Assembly (NCBI GenBank): GCA_034509425.1
Contig: JAVTVJ010000660.1
Coordinates: forward strand, 868,001 to 932,000
DNA: 64,000 bases
Source of the DNA: Eopsaltria australis
Lineage: Eukaryota > Chordata > Aves > Passeriformes > Petroicidae
Direction: 5' to 3'
The position numbers were made by a program, and so were the translations under genes. How positions within the stretch are numbered: the stretch's first letter is position 1; every line of letters starts with the position of its first letter. This document shows, in pieces, positions 49,845 to 60,757 of this stretch. Below the pieces are notes generated by a model. The model saw only the letters and a program-made list of their open reading frames with translations, ran no database searches and had not been told where the DNA came from.

Positions 49845-50075
49845 CACAGAGCAGGGACACCTTCCACTATCCCAGGTTGCTCCACTCTCCATCCAACCTG
49901 GCCATGGACACTTCCAGGGATCCAGGGGCAGCCACAGCTGCTCTGGGCACCCTGTGCCAGGGCCTCCCCACCCTCACAGGGAACAATTCCTTCCCAATCT
50001 GCCATCTAACCCTGCCCTCTGGCACTGGGAAGCCACTGACCCTTGGCCTGTCCCTCCAGTTCCTGATGAGGGGTC
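49845..50075 (-). mobile_element. CR1 LINE 3' fragment at the left end of duplication copy A
   Basis: Reverse CR1: gcagggacaccttccactat, cacttccagggatccagggg, ctgtgccagggcctccccac. Homology with copy B begins inside this element (about 49,855 against 59,405). Confidence 0.85.
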
Positions 50076-50246
50076 CCTCTCCAGCTTGATTATAAAAAAT
50101 GAGTACAACATTGAGAACTTGAACCAATCTGCAAGGAACCCCCAAACTAAAATGGTCTCAGCAGAGAACCCTCCAGCTGCAAACCTGCAGGAATGAGCAA
50201 GAAAGAAGTATTTAACAATTCAGTATTCAAATCAGCTGGGTTTTGC

Positions 50247-50252
50247 TTTATT
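50247..50252 (-). promoter_or_regulatory. Candidate polyadenylation signal of PNPLA1-like copy A
   Basis: AATAAA on the minus strand (ttaataaagcaaaa), conserved in copy B at 59,804-59,809. It would end a transcript about 1.3-1.5 kb after the last recognised coding exon. Confidence 0.35.
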
Positions 50253-51554
50253 AATCCCTCATCTTTTCAAGCAAGCAGAGCTGATGCTGTCTCCTCTTGG
50301 AGACAAGAGCATGGAGCTAATGGCAGCAGGAGGCTTTGCCAGAGGCAATGGATAGAGGCCAGGTTTGGCATTGACTGGAATCACCTGCTTGTGCAGGAGC
50401 TTGTTTCACCCCAAGGAAGCAAAGTGGGAACCCCAGCAGCAGGCAGTGGGGATAGAAGCAGCCTGGAATGCCTCCCCCGGGGATGGACCATGGCAATCAT
50501 TGGGGGGCCGTGGCCCTGCCTGTGCTGTGACATTGCTGTCACAGCCCAGGTGCTCCTTGGGGCAGCTCAGGCTCTGCCTTCAGGCTGGGTTCCAAGTTGT
50601 TCATTGCCTCTTGGAAGCTTAAACTGGGGCCGAAGGCAGCAGGAGGCTCACAAATGGCTCTTCTGTGGCTGACGTGGCCCTAAAGGGAATAAAAGCACAT
50701 TGGTCAGTGTGACAGACACCTCTGGCAGTTCCTGTGGGACAAACTGCATTCAAGTGCCTGGTCAGAGCTGCTTCCCTTCCTCCTGTTGTCTAAAGGGCAG
50801 CAGGTTTTGGTGTCCTCAAAACATCACCCTTGTACCCCTGTCGTGTTGCTTGTCTCGTTCTGCTTCGAACCCAGCAGAAATGTGAAGCCTGAGGTGGATG
50901 GGATGAGAGTCTGGAGACAACCCAAGACAGCAGAGCTCCCTCTGGAGCTGGATCCCAGTGCAGCTCCAGAGAGCAGAGTCCTTGAGTCTGATCCATGAAA
51001 CTGAGCCCAAGAAAGCCAAGCACGTGCCCGGTCCCGCCTTGGCTCTGGCTGTGGGCTGCAGGTGCTTTATGGCAGACTCTGCTTCCAGTCTGGGTACTAA
51101 GGAGGCTGCGACTCCTTGTGCCATTGTCCTGCTGGGCACATGGATGAGAGGCAAGTCCTTGTGGATAACCTGCCAATCCAGCCTGAGCCTGGTGGGATTG
51201 CAGGCTCCAGACACTTGTCCTCTGGAAATGTCACTTGTTCAAGAAATCAGCTACAAGTTGTTCACAAGTTCATCCCCCTGCTGCTTTGGTAGCATCAATG
51301 ACATTCTGGCACTGGGTTTAGATTTGGTCTGTTTTCAAAGGAAATATCTTTCTAGCTTGCATCATATGCAGTTTATGTTTTCCAAGCCTCTCTTTTTAGA
51401 TTTGGGATGGTAATGATCCTATTCTTTCCCCTTTCTATTCCTCATTTGTTGTGGGCCTCCTAGATACAGCAGATTGTGTCTTTTTCACTTTTAGTCTAAT
51501 TTATGTGGCTACATTTTAAATAATCATCCTAGTGAAAAAGCTGTGTAATTTTTC

Positions 51555-54500
51555 CTAAGCTGATAAATTTTGAAATGTTGAAAGACTCAGAAAGAAGGAG
51601 AAAATAAAGAGTAAAATTGAAAGCAAAGTTGCTTTCAGAAATGTACTCACCAGCCCCAGAGGCTCTTTGGGCACTGAGAGCTGTGGGCAAGTGTCATTTG
51701 AAAACTGCTGGGGTAAAGGAAGTGCTGGTTCTTTACCTTCCTGGGGGTGGAGAAGGTGCTGTGGGGCTTCCTGTTCTTCTCCATCTGCTGCCTGGCTGAT
51801 CCCTGGATTCTCTTTGGTGTCATCCTCATGATGCGTGGCTCTGGAGTGAAGAGCCCTGAGTCGTGGCTTCAGGTGCAGGGTCTCCTGACCTTTCTGCTTT
51901 GCTTCAATAGCCCAGGAGAGTGTGAAGCCCTCGAAGTAATTCACCTGGAAATCCCCTGGTGGGAAGAGAATGCAGCTCTCGCTGCTTGTTGCTCAACTGC
52001 CAGACCTGCAGCAGTGTGAGGCATGACCTGGGCTGACTGGAAAACAGGGATACTGATGACGCCAGGGCTCAGGGATCACCAACCATTGCTGCTCTGTGCA
52101 GCAGGGGGTTATCAAACACCACACAGGGCACCTGAGCCTGCACCTGTGTCTAGAGGTCCTGGCACCTGTGTTCCCTGGGAAAAGCTCTGTCATGCCCAGT
52201 GTGGCAGAGAAAAGGGGAGCGTTGGCTCCAGAGGGAGCCTCAGGAGAGGCCAGGACTCAAGTGATCCTGGCAGTGGCGGGAATACAGGCATTTCTCTGCC
52301 CCACTCACTCTGGGGAAGCATCTCTGACCTTGTGTGAGCAAACCAGTGCCATAAGGGAAGCCCCCAACCTAGCTGTCCTCACTCCCAGTCACTTACTCAG
52401 TCTTTTTAGGAAGGAGACAGCATCCTGGTAGCCCTGGATATAAAAGCGGTCCCTGACCTGCGGGGAGAGGTGGCAGTCAGGGCAGCTGGGCTGCTGCAGG
52501 GGGCTCGTGGCTCTGGCTGCCTGGAGGAGCAGCTCACCTGCTGAGTAGGAACCTGAAAAATGTACACTAAGCGGCAGATGTTGAGTTTTGAGATCTGCAA
52601 GATACAATCAGAGAGCTGGAAGGTCAAGAAGGCAGCTGGGCAGTCCTTGGGGCAGATGTCGTATTCGCCGGCGAAGGCAGAGATGGTGATGGTGGTGCGG
52701 GACACGAAGTCGGCTCTCCACATGGCCAGCTCCCCGTCCAGGTAGCGCTGGGAGACAAAACAGGGAGCCCTGAGCCTTGCCCTGGGCACACAGAGCAGTG
52801 CTGCTCACACAGGCAAACGTGTGGGGCTTGTTCCCCAGCCAGGCCCACAGCAGAGTGAGCTTGTGGTGCTCCAGAGATCCCTTCCAGGGACTGCCCCACC
52901 CGCTGCTCCTCTGCTCCAGGTCCAATCCCACCCTCCCCACAGAAAACTGCTGCAGTGAAACTGGCAGGAAAGTGCAGCAGAAGGGAGCTGCGGCAACCCC
53001 AGGGCCAGAGGAAGATGGACAATTTTGTGAGAAGCCCAGTCCTGTCTGCAGTGAGGTCAGATTTTGGGGCCCTGTTCTTCCCTCTGCAGACACTGTGCGA
53101 GCACAGCCTCGAGCTACATTGGTGGCAGTCACAGGCAGAGCCATCCTTGCTGCCACCACTGGAGAAAGGACAGAGGCTGGAGGGGCCCTGGGCCTGAGCT
53201 GGGACAGGGTCTCCAGACCACAAAGCTACTCACCACCCCACGGAACCTTGGAGGGGATAATCCTACAAACAGTGGGATGAAGCAGCTGCAGGTCACAGCC
53301 TGTGGGTGAGATGGGAAGGACAGAGGTGAGCAAAGAGCCATGGAAACTGTTGCCTTTGGGAGAGGTGGCTCATCTGTAAGTGCCAAAACAGGACCCCCCA
53401 GCTGGGTTATTGGGCACCACTGACTAATGGGCACCAGAGCATGTCTGATACCCACAGCCATGGCAGAGAGGAAGGAAGGGAACCTGTGAAATGCCTCAAT
53501 TTGTTCCCAGCATGTTCAGGGTAACTGAGACAGTAATCAAAAGGGCAGATTTTTTAAATTATTTCAGCTTGTCCGGATTAACAGGGGGGCAAGGAGAGAA
53601 CTCATGGCATGGACAAGAATGGACCAGGACCTGTTAGGATAAGACAAGGGGTGATGGTTTATAACTACAAGGGGGCAGATTTAGATATTGGGAAGAAATT
53701 CTTTCCCATGAGGGTTTTGAGGCCCTGGCAAAGGTTGCCCAGAGCAGCTGTGGCTGCCCCTGGATCCCTGGAAGCGTCCAAGGCCAGGTTGGATGGGGCT
53801 TGAGACCCACCTGGGACAATGGAAGTTGTCCCTGGCCATGACAGGGGTGGAACTGGATGAGCTTTAAGGTCCCTTCCACCCCAACCCAACCCAACTCAAC
53901 GCATTCTGTGATTTTGTGCTGTGGGACATGGCCAGGCAGCAAATGTCAGCTCCTCCCTCACGGGGTGCCTGTGGCTGCTCCCACCTGAATCAGCTCCTCC
54001 TTTGAGGCAAACTCGGACACTGTGACACTTCTCCAGTCGTGCAGGCGGGTGAGGATAATGTGCAGCTTTCCAGACACCAGCTCGTGGGCATTAGGAGGCA
54101 GGAATTTGTCTAACATACTTCTTAAGAGTCTGGGTACCCTTCCTCCAGGGTTCAGCCCCCAGAGCGAAGGTTTTAGATGACTGAAGAAATAGTCTCTTAT
54201 CTCATCTGAAGGAAAGGAAAGCAAAGCAAAGCATTCATTCTGCATCCCTTACATTGTCATTTATGTACGATTATATGTAATATATGTTCTTTCAGAGGTG
54301 TACTTCCAGCTGGGAAAGGGGTATTTTATCCTGCTGCTAAATGCTCATTTAGAGCCATTGTGTTCATTAGAGTTGAAGCTCCCATGAGTAGACACAAATT
54401 TTCAAAGCACTTTCAATATTGCAGGAGGCAGAAGTATTTTGTATTCTTCTGCCATTTCTCCCCATTTTCACCACTTATGGCCTTACAAGGTTTTGGACAT

Positions 54501-55082
54501 ATAGGGAGAAAATTGAAAGCAAGGCTTTGCATAACATTTCCTCCTGTTAGCTCTGCATCTATGCCCTGCAAATGTATTTTCTTGCCCCTTGGTTTTTTGG
54601 GAATATGCCAACAATCCCAAGTGCCTTATGAGGGAGAGCACCTCTGTTTCTTTTATCAGATATGCCTGCCATTGATTCCAGTTAATAAGATGCAATGACT
54701 ATATCTACCCTGTTTCCTATGTGCTGCTTAATTTACCCATGTTTTCCACTCTTCAAGAAGCCAATAGAATAAAATTCAGAGGAATTAACAGCTTATAATG
54801 AAACAAAAATCTTTGGCAACTCCAAAATTCCCAGATACTCCATCTCTTTCGACATAAAATAAACAGAAATGTGTAGCTCTTACCCACATCACATCCACAC
54901 AATCCAACTGTAGCCATAATTGATCCTGAAGATGCTCCATAGATTCTGTATGCAGATTTCAGTATGTCAGGAGACAATTCCTGCAAAGCAGATAAAACTC
55001 CAGCTTGGTATGTAAGCATGAAACTGCAGCCTCTAAAATGTATAGAGTAAGGTCTTCCTTCTTTCCCACTTATTTTCAGCAT
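51555..55082 (-). CDS. PNPLA1-like gene, copy A, with altered catalytic motifs
   Basis: Exons on the minus strand are 55,082-54,884, 54,205-53,985, 53,299-53,234, 52,747-52,538, 52,457-52,397 and 51,955-51,737. Lengths and phases parallel the plus-strand PNPLA1 gene (66- and 61-bp exons are identical in size). The start ATG at 55,082 precedes RPYSIHFRGCSFMLTYQAG. The Ser elbow is kept (YGASSGS), but the second Gly of the oxyanion stretch is Ser (GCS where GSG or GCG is usual). The Asp motif is LDGE rather than DGG. SKEELIQ, DICPKDCPAAF and GYQDAVSFLKRL confirm the family. Exon 6 (VNYFEGFTLSW then an acidic tail) ends at a donor-like GAAG/GTAAAG. Unspliced, its frame runs on to a stop at 51,555 with a hydrophobic tail. 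Which 3' end is used is unknown. It may be an active paralogue with changed specificity or a pseudoenzyme. Confidence 0.8.
53690..53925 (+). mobile_element. CR1 LINE 3' end in intron 2 of copy A
   Basis: Forward CR1: gggaagaaattctttcccat, ctgtggctgcccctggatcc, caaggccaggttggatgggg, then aactggatgagctttaaggt and a closing cgcattctgtgattttgtg. The same insertion is in copy B, so it predates the duplication or was copied by conversion. Confidence 0.9.
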
Positions 55083-57179
55083 CTCTGCTAACTCCAAGCA
55101 CCCCAGCAAGAAGAAAACAACTGCCCAACAGCTTCAATGGGTTTCCCAGAGCAGCCAACCCTCAGCTGTGGTTCTCTTTCCAACCAAACTCTGTCTTATA
55201 TCCCTTTGTTTGACATAAATCTCTGAGCCAAACACCCAGTGAAACAGCAGCAGTGGGCAGCAGTGGATGATGTGATGTCCTAATGCTCATTACAATGAGA
55301 TTACTGCATTGCAGGCTGTCTGAGGTGAGCACTGGCAGCCCCAGGCGATGGGGACAGCCACATGTCACACTGAGGTGTTGGGGGAGCAGCCCAGAGGGGC
55401 CCAGTGGGCCCCAAGACTGAGACTTTGGGAGGGAAAAGCTGCTTCCCAAGTGGTGAAGTGCTCCAGTGATACCCTGGAGTTCCAGCACACAATTCCAGCC
55501 TCTTGGGCAGTAGGAATCAGCAAATATTCCCTGGTACAAAAGAGTCTTGCAAGATACTGCTCAAAACTCTCTTGCCCCATTTGTTACAGGTTTCCAAATG
55601 CCATCCCAGGGAGTGGAGAAGGTGGCTGGGTTACTAAAGAAATCACAACAGAATTTGGAGAAGGTGATTGGGTTACTAAAGAAATCACAAGGCAAGTTGT
55701 TTTCCTTGTTTCACAATGTCAGGACCTGAGTTTGCTTACAAAAGGGTAAAAATAGAGAGTCCAGCTAACAACTTGTGGTGTCAGCTGCCTCCTACATGGC
55801 TGAGGTTTCAGCAGAGCAACAGATTGATACAGAAAGAAAGACCTGGACAAAAAGTCTGGTTATCCACAGAAATACTGGTTATCCACATAGAAATGCAAAG
55901 CCTTCTTAGCTTTGCAGCTTGGTGAGCCATTGGGAAAAGCAGCGCTGAGCGAGACAGAGGCAAGTGGCCAGCACAAACAAGAGCAACTTGGACACCCCTC
56001 TTCTGATCTGCATGGACATCTAGCCGACATCTTCAAGCTAAAATGCTTCCAAAGCCAGCAGGAGATGCTCCTGTCCCTCTTGCTGTGTGCTGGGCAGTGC
56101 TGGAGGGATTTGGATGCAGCCCTGGTCTCTCCCAGGTGAGGGGGCTGCAAAACAGCCCTGAGGATGACAGAGCAGCTGTGCTGGACATGCTGGGGCTGAC
56201 AGGGCTGTGGGCTCCACTAAGGCCAAAGCATCAGCCCAGGCCTAATCCAGCCCCAATTCCACACGGGAGCAGTGTCTGGCACGATCCAGGAGCCAAGGCA
56301 CTGAGCCCCTTGCACACACCTTGCAGATCCTGCTGCTGAGCAGCGAAATAGAACTGGAGACTTGAGACAAGAGGAATAAATCTATTCCATGCCTAATCAA
56401 GAGGACAAATGCCCTGGAAATACTTTTCCATCTACTCTTTAGAGCAAGGATCCCCTAAAAGAATGACCTGCAAGGACAAGAGTCAACTTGAGAAGCAGCT
56501 TCTGGTGCAGGAGGGAAGTGGCATTTGGAACCCATGGGTGAGACACACAAAATTCTGGAGCTTAAGGAAAAACCTTAATGCCCAACTCCATGACTTGGGG
56601 GACAAAAACCAGAGCCAGTCTTGCAGAAGCACCAGCATTCCCAGTGCTTCAAGGCTTGGGTTCAAGCCCTCCTGCCCTCAGTCAGCAGCATGAGAGGGAC
56701 CTTGAAATGTGACCCATTATTGCACTGCTTTCCAAATACAGCTGGACAACTCTGGCACTCCAATCCCAAACCAAACCCATGGATCACGCCACACAGATCA
56801 TGTTTTACACTTAATTGCACCTCTGTAATCCTGAGATAGTTTGTAAATCCATTTGTTTTAGCTTCTTACGCAATCTTGCAGCAGCAAGAATTAAACAGTG
56901 TTTATTGTGGAAAAGCAGAGAGAAGCCAAGACTGCACTTGTTTATTCCCTCCAAGCAGGCAGTGCCCGGTGCTTCCAGCAGGGCAGGGCTTTGCAGGACA
57001 GACCTTGCTGCTCAGCTGCACCCTGGGGCTGAGAGCAGCAGCAAATGTTGGAGCAGATCACCTCCAGTTGGTAGCAGTTGTGGCAGACACAGCTTCACTT
57101 CAGGCCAGAAGAGATTCCTTAGCCTTGCCAGACTCTTCGGATCACCCTGTTATACCACTAAGACATGTCAGGAGTAGAG
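55083..57179. other. Upstream region of copy A
   Basis: Presumed promoter side of the minus-strand gene; no TATA or CpG island is obvious. A 41-bp unit (gagaaggtggctgggttact and on) is duplicated in tandem at 55,614-55,695. No gene recognised. Confidence 0.4.
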
Positions 57180-57305
57180 AACAGAATCCCAGAATGGTTT
57201 GGCTTGGCAGAAACCTTAAAGCCTATCCAGTTCCACCCCTGCCATGGCAGGGACAGCTTCATTATTCCAGCTTGCTCCAAGCCCCATCCAACTTTGCTTT
57301 GAAAT
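57180..57305 (-). mobile_element. CR1 LINE 3' fragment
   Basis: Reverse CR1 end: cagaatcccagaatggtttg, aaccttaaagcctatccagt, gccatggcagggacagc, then gctccaagccccatccaact. Confidence 0.85.
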
Positions 57306-57477
57306 AATTACACAGCAGAGCCAAGTGGGACACAGGCAGAGCTGGGAGTGCTGGCTTACTTGGGGGAAAAGGAAAAAGCTCAGCCTAGTTGATTTACACC
57401 CAAGTGACAGCCTGCGAGTGTCAGCTGCAGGGGCTGCTGCTGGGGAAAGGGACGATGAGGCTACTATGGAATCATGA

Positions 57478-57615
57478 AATCACAAAATAATAGGACTGTT
57501 CAGGGTGGAAGGAACCTTAAAGCTCATCTCATTTCACCCCCTTCCACGGGCAGGGACACCTTCCACTAGACCGGATTCCTTCAGGCCCCGTCCAGCCTGG
57601 CCTCGCTCCAAGTGC
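57478..57615 (-). mobile_element. CR1 LINE 3' fragment
   Basis: Reverse CR1 end: atcatgaaatcacaaaataa, gtggaaggaaccttaaagct, acgggcagggacaccttcca, then gccccgtccagcctggcctc. It abuts the 32-bp minisatellite region. Confidence 0.85.
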
Positions 57616-57715
57616 TCCCTGGTGAATATCTATTCCCTGGATTAACCGCGATTTCCTGGATTCAGATGACCCGGCCAGGGCCCATTGCTCCCACTGCTCT
57701 GGGAGCCGGCTGTTC

Positions 57716-58570
57716 CCAGCGCCCTCAGGGCTCGGCCATTCCCGCTCTCAGCGCTCTGAGGGCTCGGCCGTTCCCGCTCCCGTTGCTCTGAGGGCTCGGC
57801 CGTTCCCGCTCCCCGCGCTCTGAGGGCTCGGCCGTTCCCGCTCCCCGCGCTCTGAGGGCTCGGCCGTTCCCGCTCCCCGCGCTCTGAGGGCTCGGCCGTT
57901 CCCGCTCCCCGCGCTCTGAGGACTTGGCCGTTCCCATTCCCATTGCTCTGAGGGCTCGGCCGTTCCCGCTCCCGTTGCTCTGAGGGCTCGGCCGTTCCCG
58001 CTCTCAGCTCTGAGACTCAGCCTGGGTTCCACGCTCCCACGTTTACTCTAGGGGCTTCAGCCGTTTCCAGTCTCAGCGCTCTGGGGCTCGGCGTTCATCC
58101 AGCGCTCTGAGCTCAGCGTTCCCCATCCCATTGCTCTGGGAACAGGCGTTTGGCTCCCGTTAACTCTTGGGGAGGCCGGCCGTTTCCACGCTCTCATTGC
58201 GCTCTGAGGGCTCGGCCGTTTCCCTCCCGTTACTCTGAGGGCTTCGGCCGTTCCCGCTCCCGTTGCTCTGAGGGCTCGGCCGTTCCCGCTCTCAGCGCTC
58301 TGAGAGCTCGGCCGTTCCGGCTCTCAGCGCTCTGAGGGCTCGGCCGTTCCCGCTCTCAGCGCTCTGAGGGCTCACCCGTTCCCGCTCCCCACGATCTGAG
58401 GGCTCGGCCGTTCCCACTCTCAGCGCTCTGAGGGCTCGGCCGTTCCCGCTCTCAGCGCTCTGAGGGCTCGGCCATTTCCCATCCCGGCGCCCTCAGGACT
58501 CGGCCGTTCCCATTCCCGTTACTCTGAGGGCTCGGCCTTTCCCATTCCCGTTCCTCTGTAGGCTCGGCCG
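57716..58570. repeat. 32-bp CpG-rich minisatellite, about 26 copies
   Basis: Tandem units of gctctgagggctcggccgtt followed by cccgctccccgc or cccgctctcagc. Degenerate copies lie at 58,010-58,200. Each unit carries several CpGs. The array leads directly into the CpG-rich exon-like segment at 58,570-58,690. Confidence 0.95.
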
Positions 58571-58690
58571 TTCCCGCCCCAGCCCCGCGCGAGGGGTCGG
58601 GGCCGCCTGCCCTCACTCCTGCCCTGCACCCACATGGCGGCCGCGGCAAGCGCCAGCCCTGCAAATACACCGTGGGATCCTTGAGAAACG
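58570..58690 (+). promoter_or_regulatory. Orphan CpG-rich promoter/first-exon-like segment
   Basis: Sequence such as ccccgcgcgaggggtcgggg is followed by an ATG in good context (acccacATGGCGG at 58,634). That frame encodes MAAAASASPANTPWDP and stops. Nine bases after the stop a good donor follows (ACGCCG then GTAAGGGC). It looks like the start of a gene with a short upstream frame, or a detached 5' end. No downstream exon was found before copy B. Confidence 0.4.
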
Positions 58691-59340
58691 CCGGTAAGGG
58701 CTCGGTAATTTGGGGGGTGTTGCAATTTATAAATGTTTTATTTTTTTTGCGTTGATAGGAATGAGCAGAAGTTGTCTGTGCAAATAAACTACGGGTCTTC
58801 TGGTTGATAAAACCAGATACGGAGAGGTCAAAGCAGGAATGGGTAGAATCAAATAGTCCATAGGAATTGCACTGATTGACACAAACTGTTACTCACTCAA
58901 GGCCTTGCTAAATCCCTGGATTTAGAGAAAAAGAACAGAGACAAAAAGAGAAGGAAAAAAGGCGGGGACTATACATTAGAAAGGGTGTCTGTATTAGGCG
59001 ATTCAGGAAATCTTTACCTTTCCAGTACCTCAGCCAAAGTTGAAAGAGAGAGGGAAATGTGGTGGGGAAATCACGATAAAAAGGAAGCTGCATCCTCTAA
59101 TAGTTTGAGAGACCCCATGGGAAATGCCCATGACCTCTCCCTTTATTCGAGGAAAGTTACAGGACTCCTGTGTCTCCTTTTTGGACATAAACATCTGGTG
59201 TTTGTGGATTAATTCTCCTGACACCTTACCTTACATTCTGTCTGCAGTGCCCAGACCGTGTCTGAGGCAGATGATTCAGGTCGGCCTGTTGTCACTAACA
59301 CCCACCATGTGCCGGTGCTCCCAAATCATGGAGGATTTAG
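58691..59340. other. AT-richer sequence between the orphan exon and copy B
   Basis: No gene recognised. It would be intron if the orphan exon is real. Confidence 0.35.
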
Positions 59341-59625
59341 AGAATCTCAGACAGCTTTGGGTGGAAAGGGGACTTTAAACACCTCCTGTTCCACCACTGC
59401 CATGGCAGGGACACCTTCCACTATCCCAGGTTGCTCCACTCTGTGCAACCTGGCCATGGACACTTCCAGGGATCCAGGGACAGCCACAGCTGCTCTGGGC
59501 ACCCTGTGCCAGGCCCTCCCCACCCTCACAGGGAACAATTCCTTCCCAATCTCCCATCTAACCCTGCCTTCTGGCACTGGGAAGCCACTGACCCTTGGCC
59601 TGTCCCTCCAGTTCCTGATGAGGGG
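59340..59625 (-). mobile_element. CR1 LINE 3' fragment at the left end of duplication copy B
   Basis: Reverse CR1: agacagctttgggtggaaag, gccatggcagggacaccttc, cacttccagggatccaggg, ctgtgccaggccctccccac. It extends further to the left (its 3' end) than the matching CR1 piece in copy A. Confidence 0.85.
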
Positions 59626-59803
59626 TCCCTCTCCACCTTGATTGTAAAAAATGAGTACAGCATTGAGAACTTGAACAAAACCAATCTGCAAGGAACCCCC
59701 AAACTAAAATGGTCTCAGCAGAGAACCCTCCAGCTGCAAACCTGCAGGAATGAGCAAGAAAGAAGTATTTAACAATTCAGTATTCAAATCAGCTGGGTTT
59801 TGC

Positions 59804-59809
59804 TTTATT
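59804..59809 (-). promoter_or_regulatory. Candidate polyadenylation signal of PNPLA1-like copy B
   Basis: AATAAA on the minus strand in the same context as in copy A. Confidence 0.35.
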
Positions 59810-60757
59810 AATCCCTCATCTTTTCAAGCAAACAGAGCTGATGCTGTCTCCTCTTGGAGACAAGAGCATGGAGCTAATGGCAGCAGGAGGCTTTGCCAGA
59901 GGCAATGGATAGAGGCCAAGTTTGGCATTGACTGGAATCACCTGCTTGTGCAGGAGCTTGTTTCACCCCAAGGAAGCAAAGTGGGAACCCCAGCAGCAGG
60001 CAGTGGGGATAGAAGCAGCCTGGAATGCCTCCCCCAGGGATGGACCATGGCAATCACTGGGGGGCTGTGGCCCTGCCTGTGCTGTGACATTGCTGTCACA
60101 GCCCAGGTGCTCCTTGGGGCAGCTCAGGCTCTGCCTTCAGGCTGGGTTCCAAGTTGTTCACTGCCTCTTGGAAGCATAAACTGGGGCCAAAGGCAGCAGG
60201 AGGCTCACAAATGGCTCTTCTGTGGCTGACGTGGCCCTAAAGGAATAAAAGCACATTGGTCAGTGTGACAGACACCTCTGGCAGTTCCTGTGGGACAAAC
60301 TGCATTCAAGTGCCTGGTCAGAGCTGCTTCCCTTCCTCCTGTTGTCTAAAGGGCAGCAGGTTTTGGTATCCTCAAAATGTCACCCTTGTACCCCTGTCGT
60401 GTTGCTTGTCTCATTCTCTGCTTTTCCATGCAAATCTAAAATGGGAGCAGGCATTATTTGGCATGGGATTGCAGAAAACGCTAAGTTTTGGATTTAAACC
60501 TTCTTTATGTTGCTTGAAAATGACACAGGCAGAGGTTTACCTGCAGCTCTTATATGCTTTCCTTGCACTAAGTATTTCTGTGGCTGCAACCAGGGCTCCT
60601 AAGGAGAAGTTGGGATTAGGCTGGCACAGCAAAGGCAGCTTGAACCCTTGAGACACCCCTAACGAAGGGATGTGTGGGCAGAATGTGTCATTGCCTCACG
60701 AGGTGAATAAATACATGGCCTTCTCCATGGAAAGAGCTCCTTCTCCATGGAGCCCTT

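Larger units (their letters stand above)
49858..54773. repeat. Segmental duplication, copy A
   Basis: About 4.9 kb that matches 59,412-64,000 in the same orientation. The offset is about 9,555 on the left part and exactly 9,227 from about 51,660 rightward. Identity looks near 98-99% between 51,660 and 54,110, and clearly lower from 54,111 on. A stretch at about 50,855-51,655 has no match in copy B. Confidence 0.93.
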
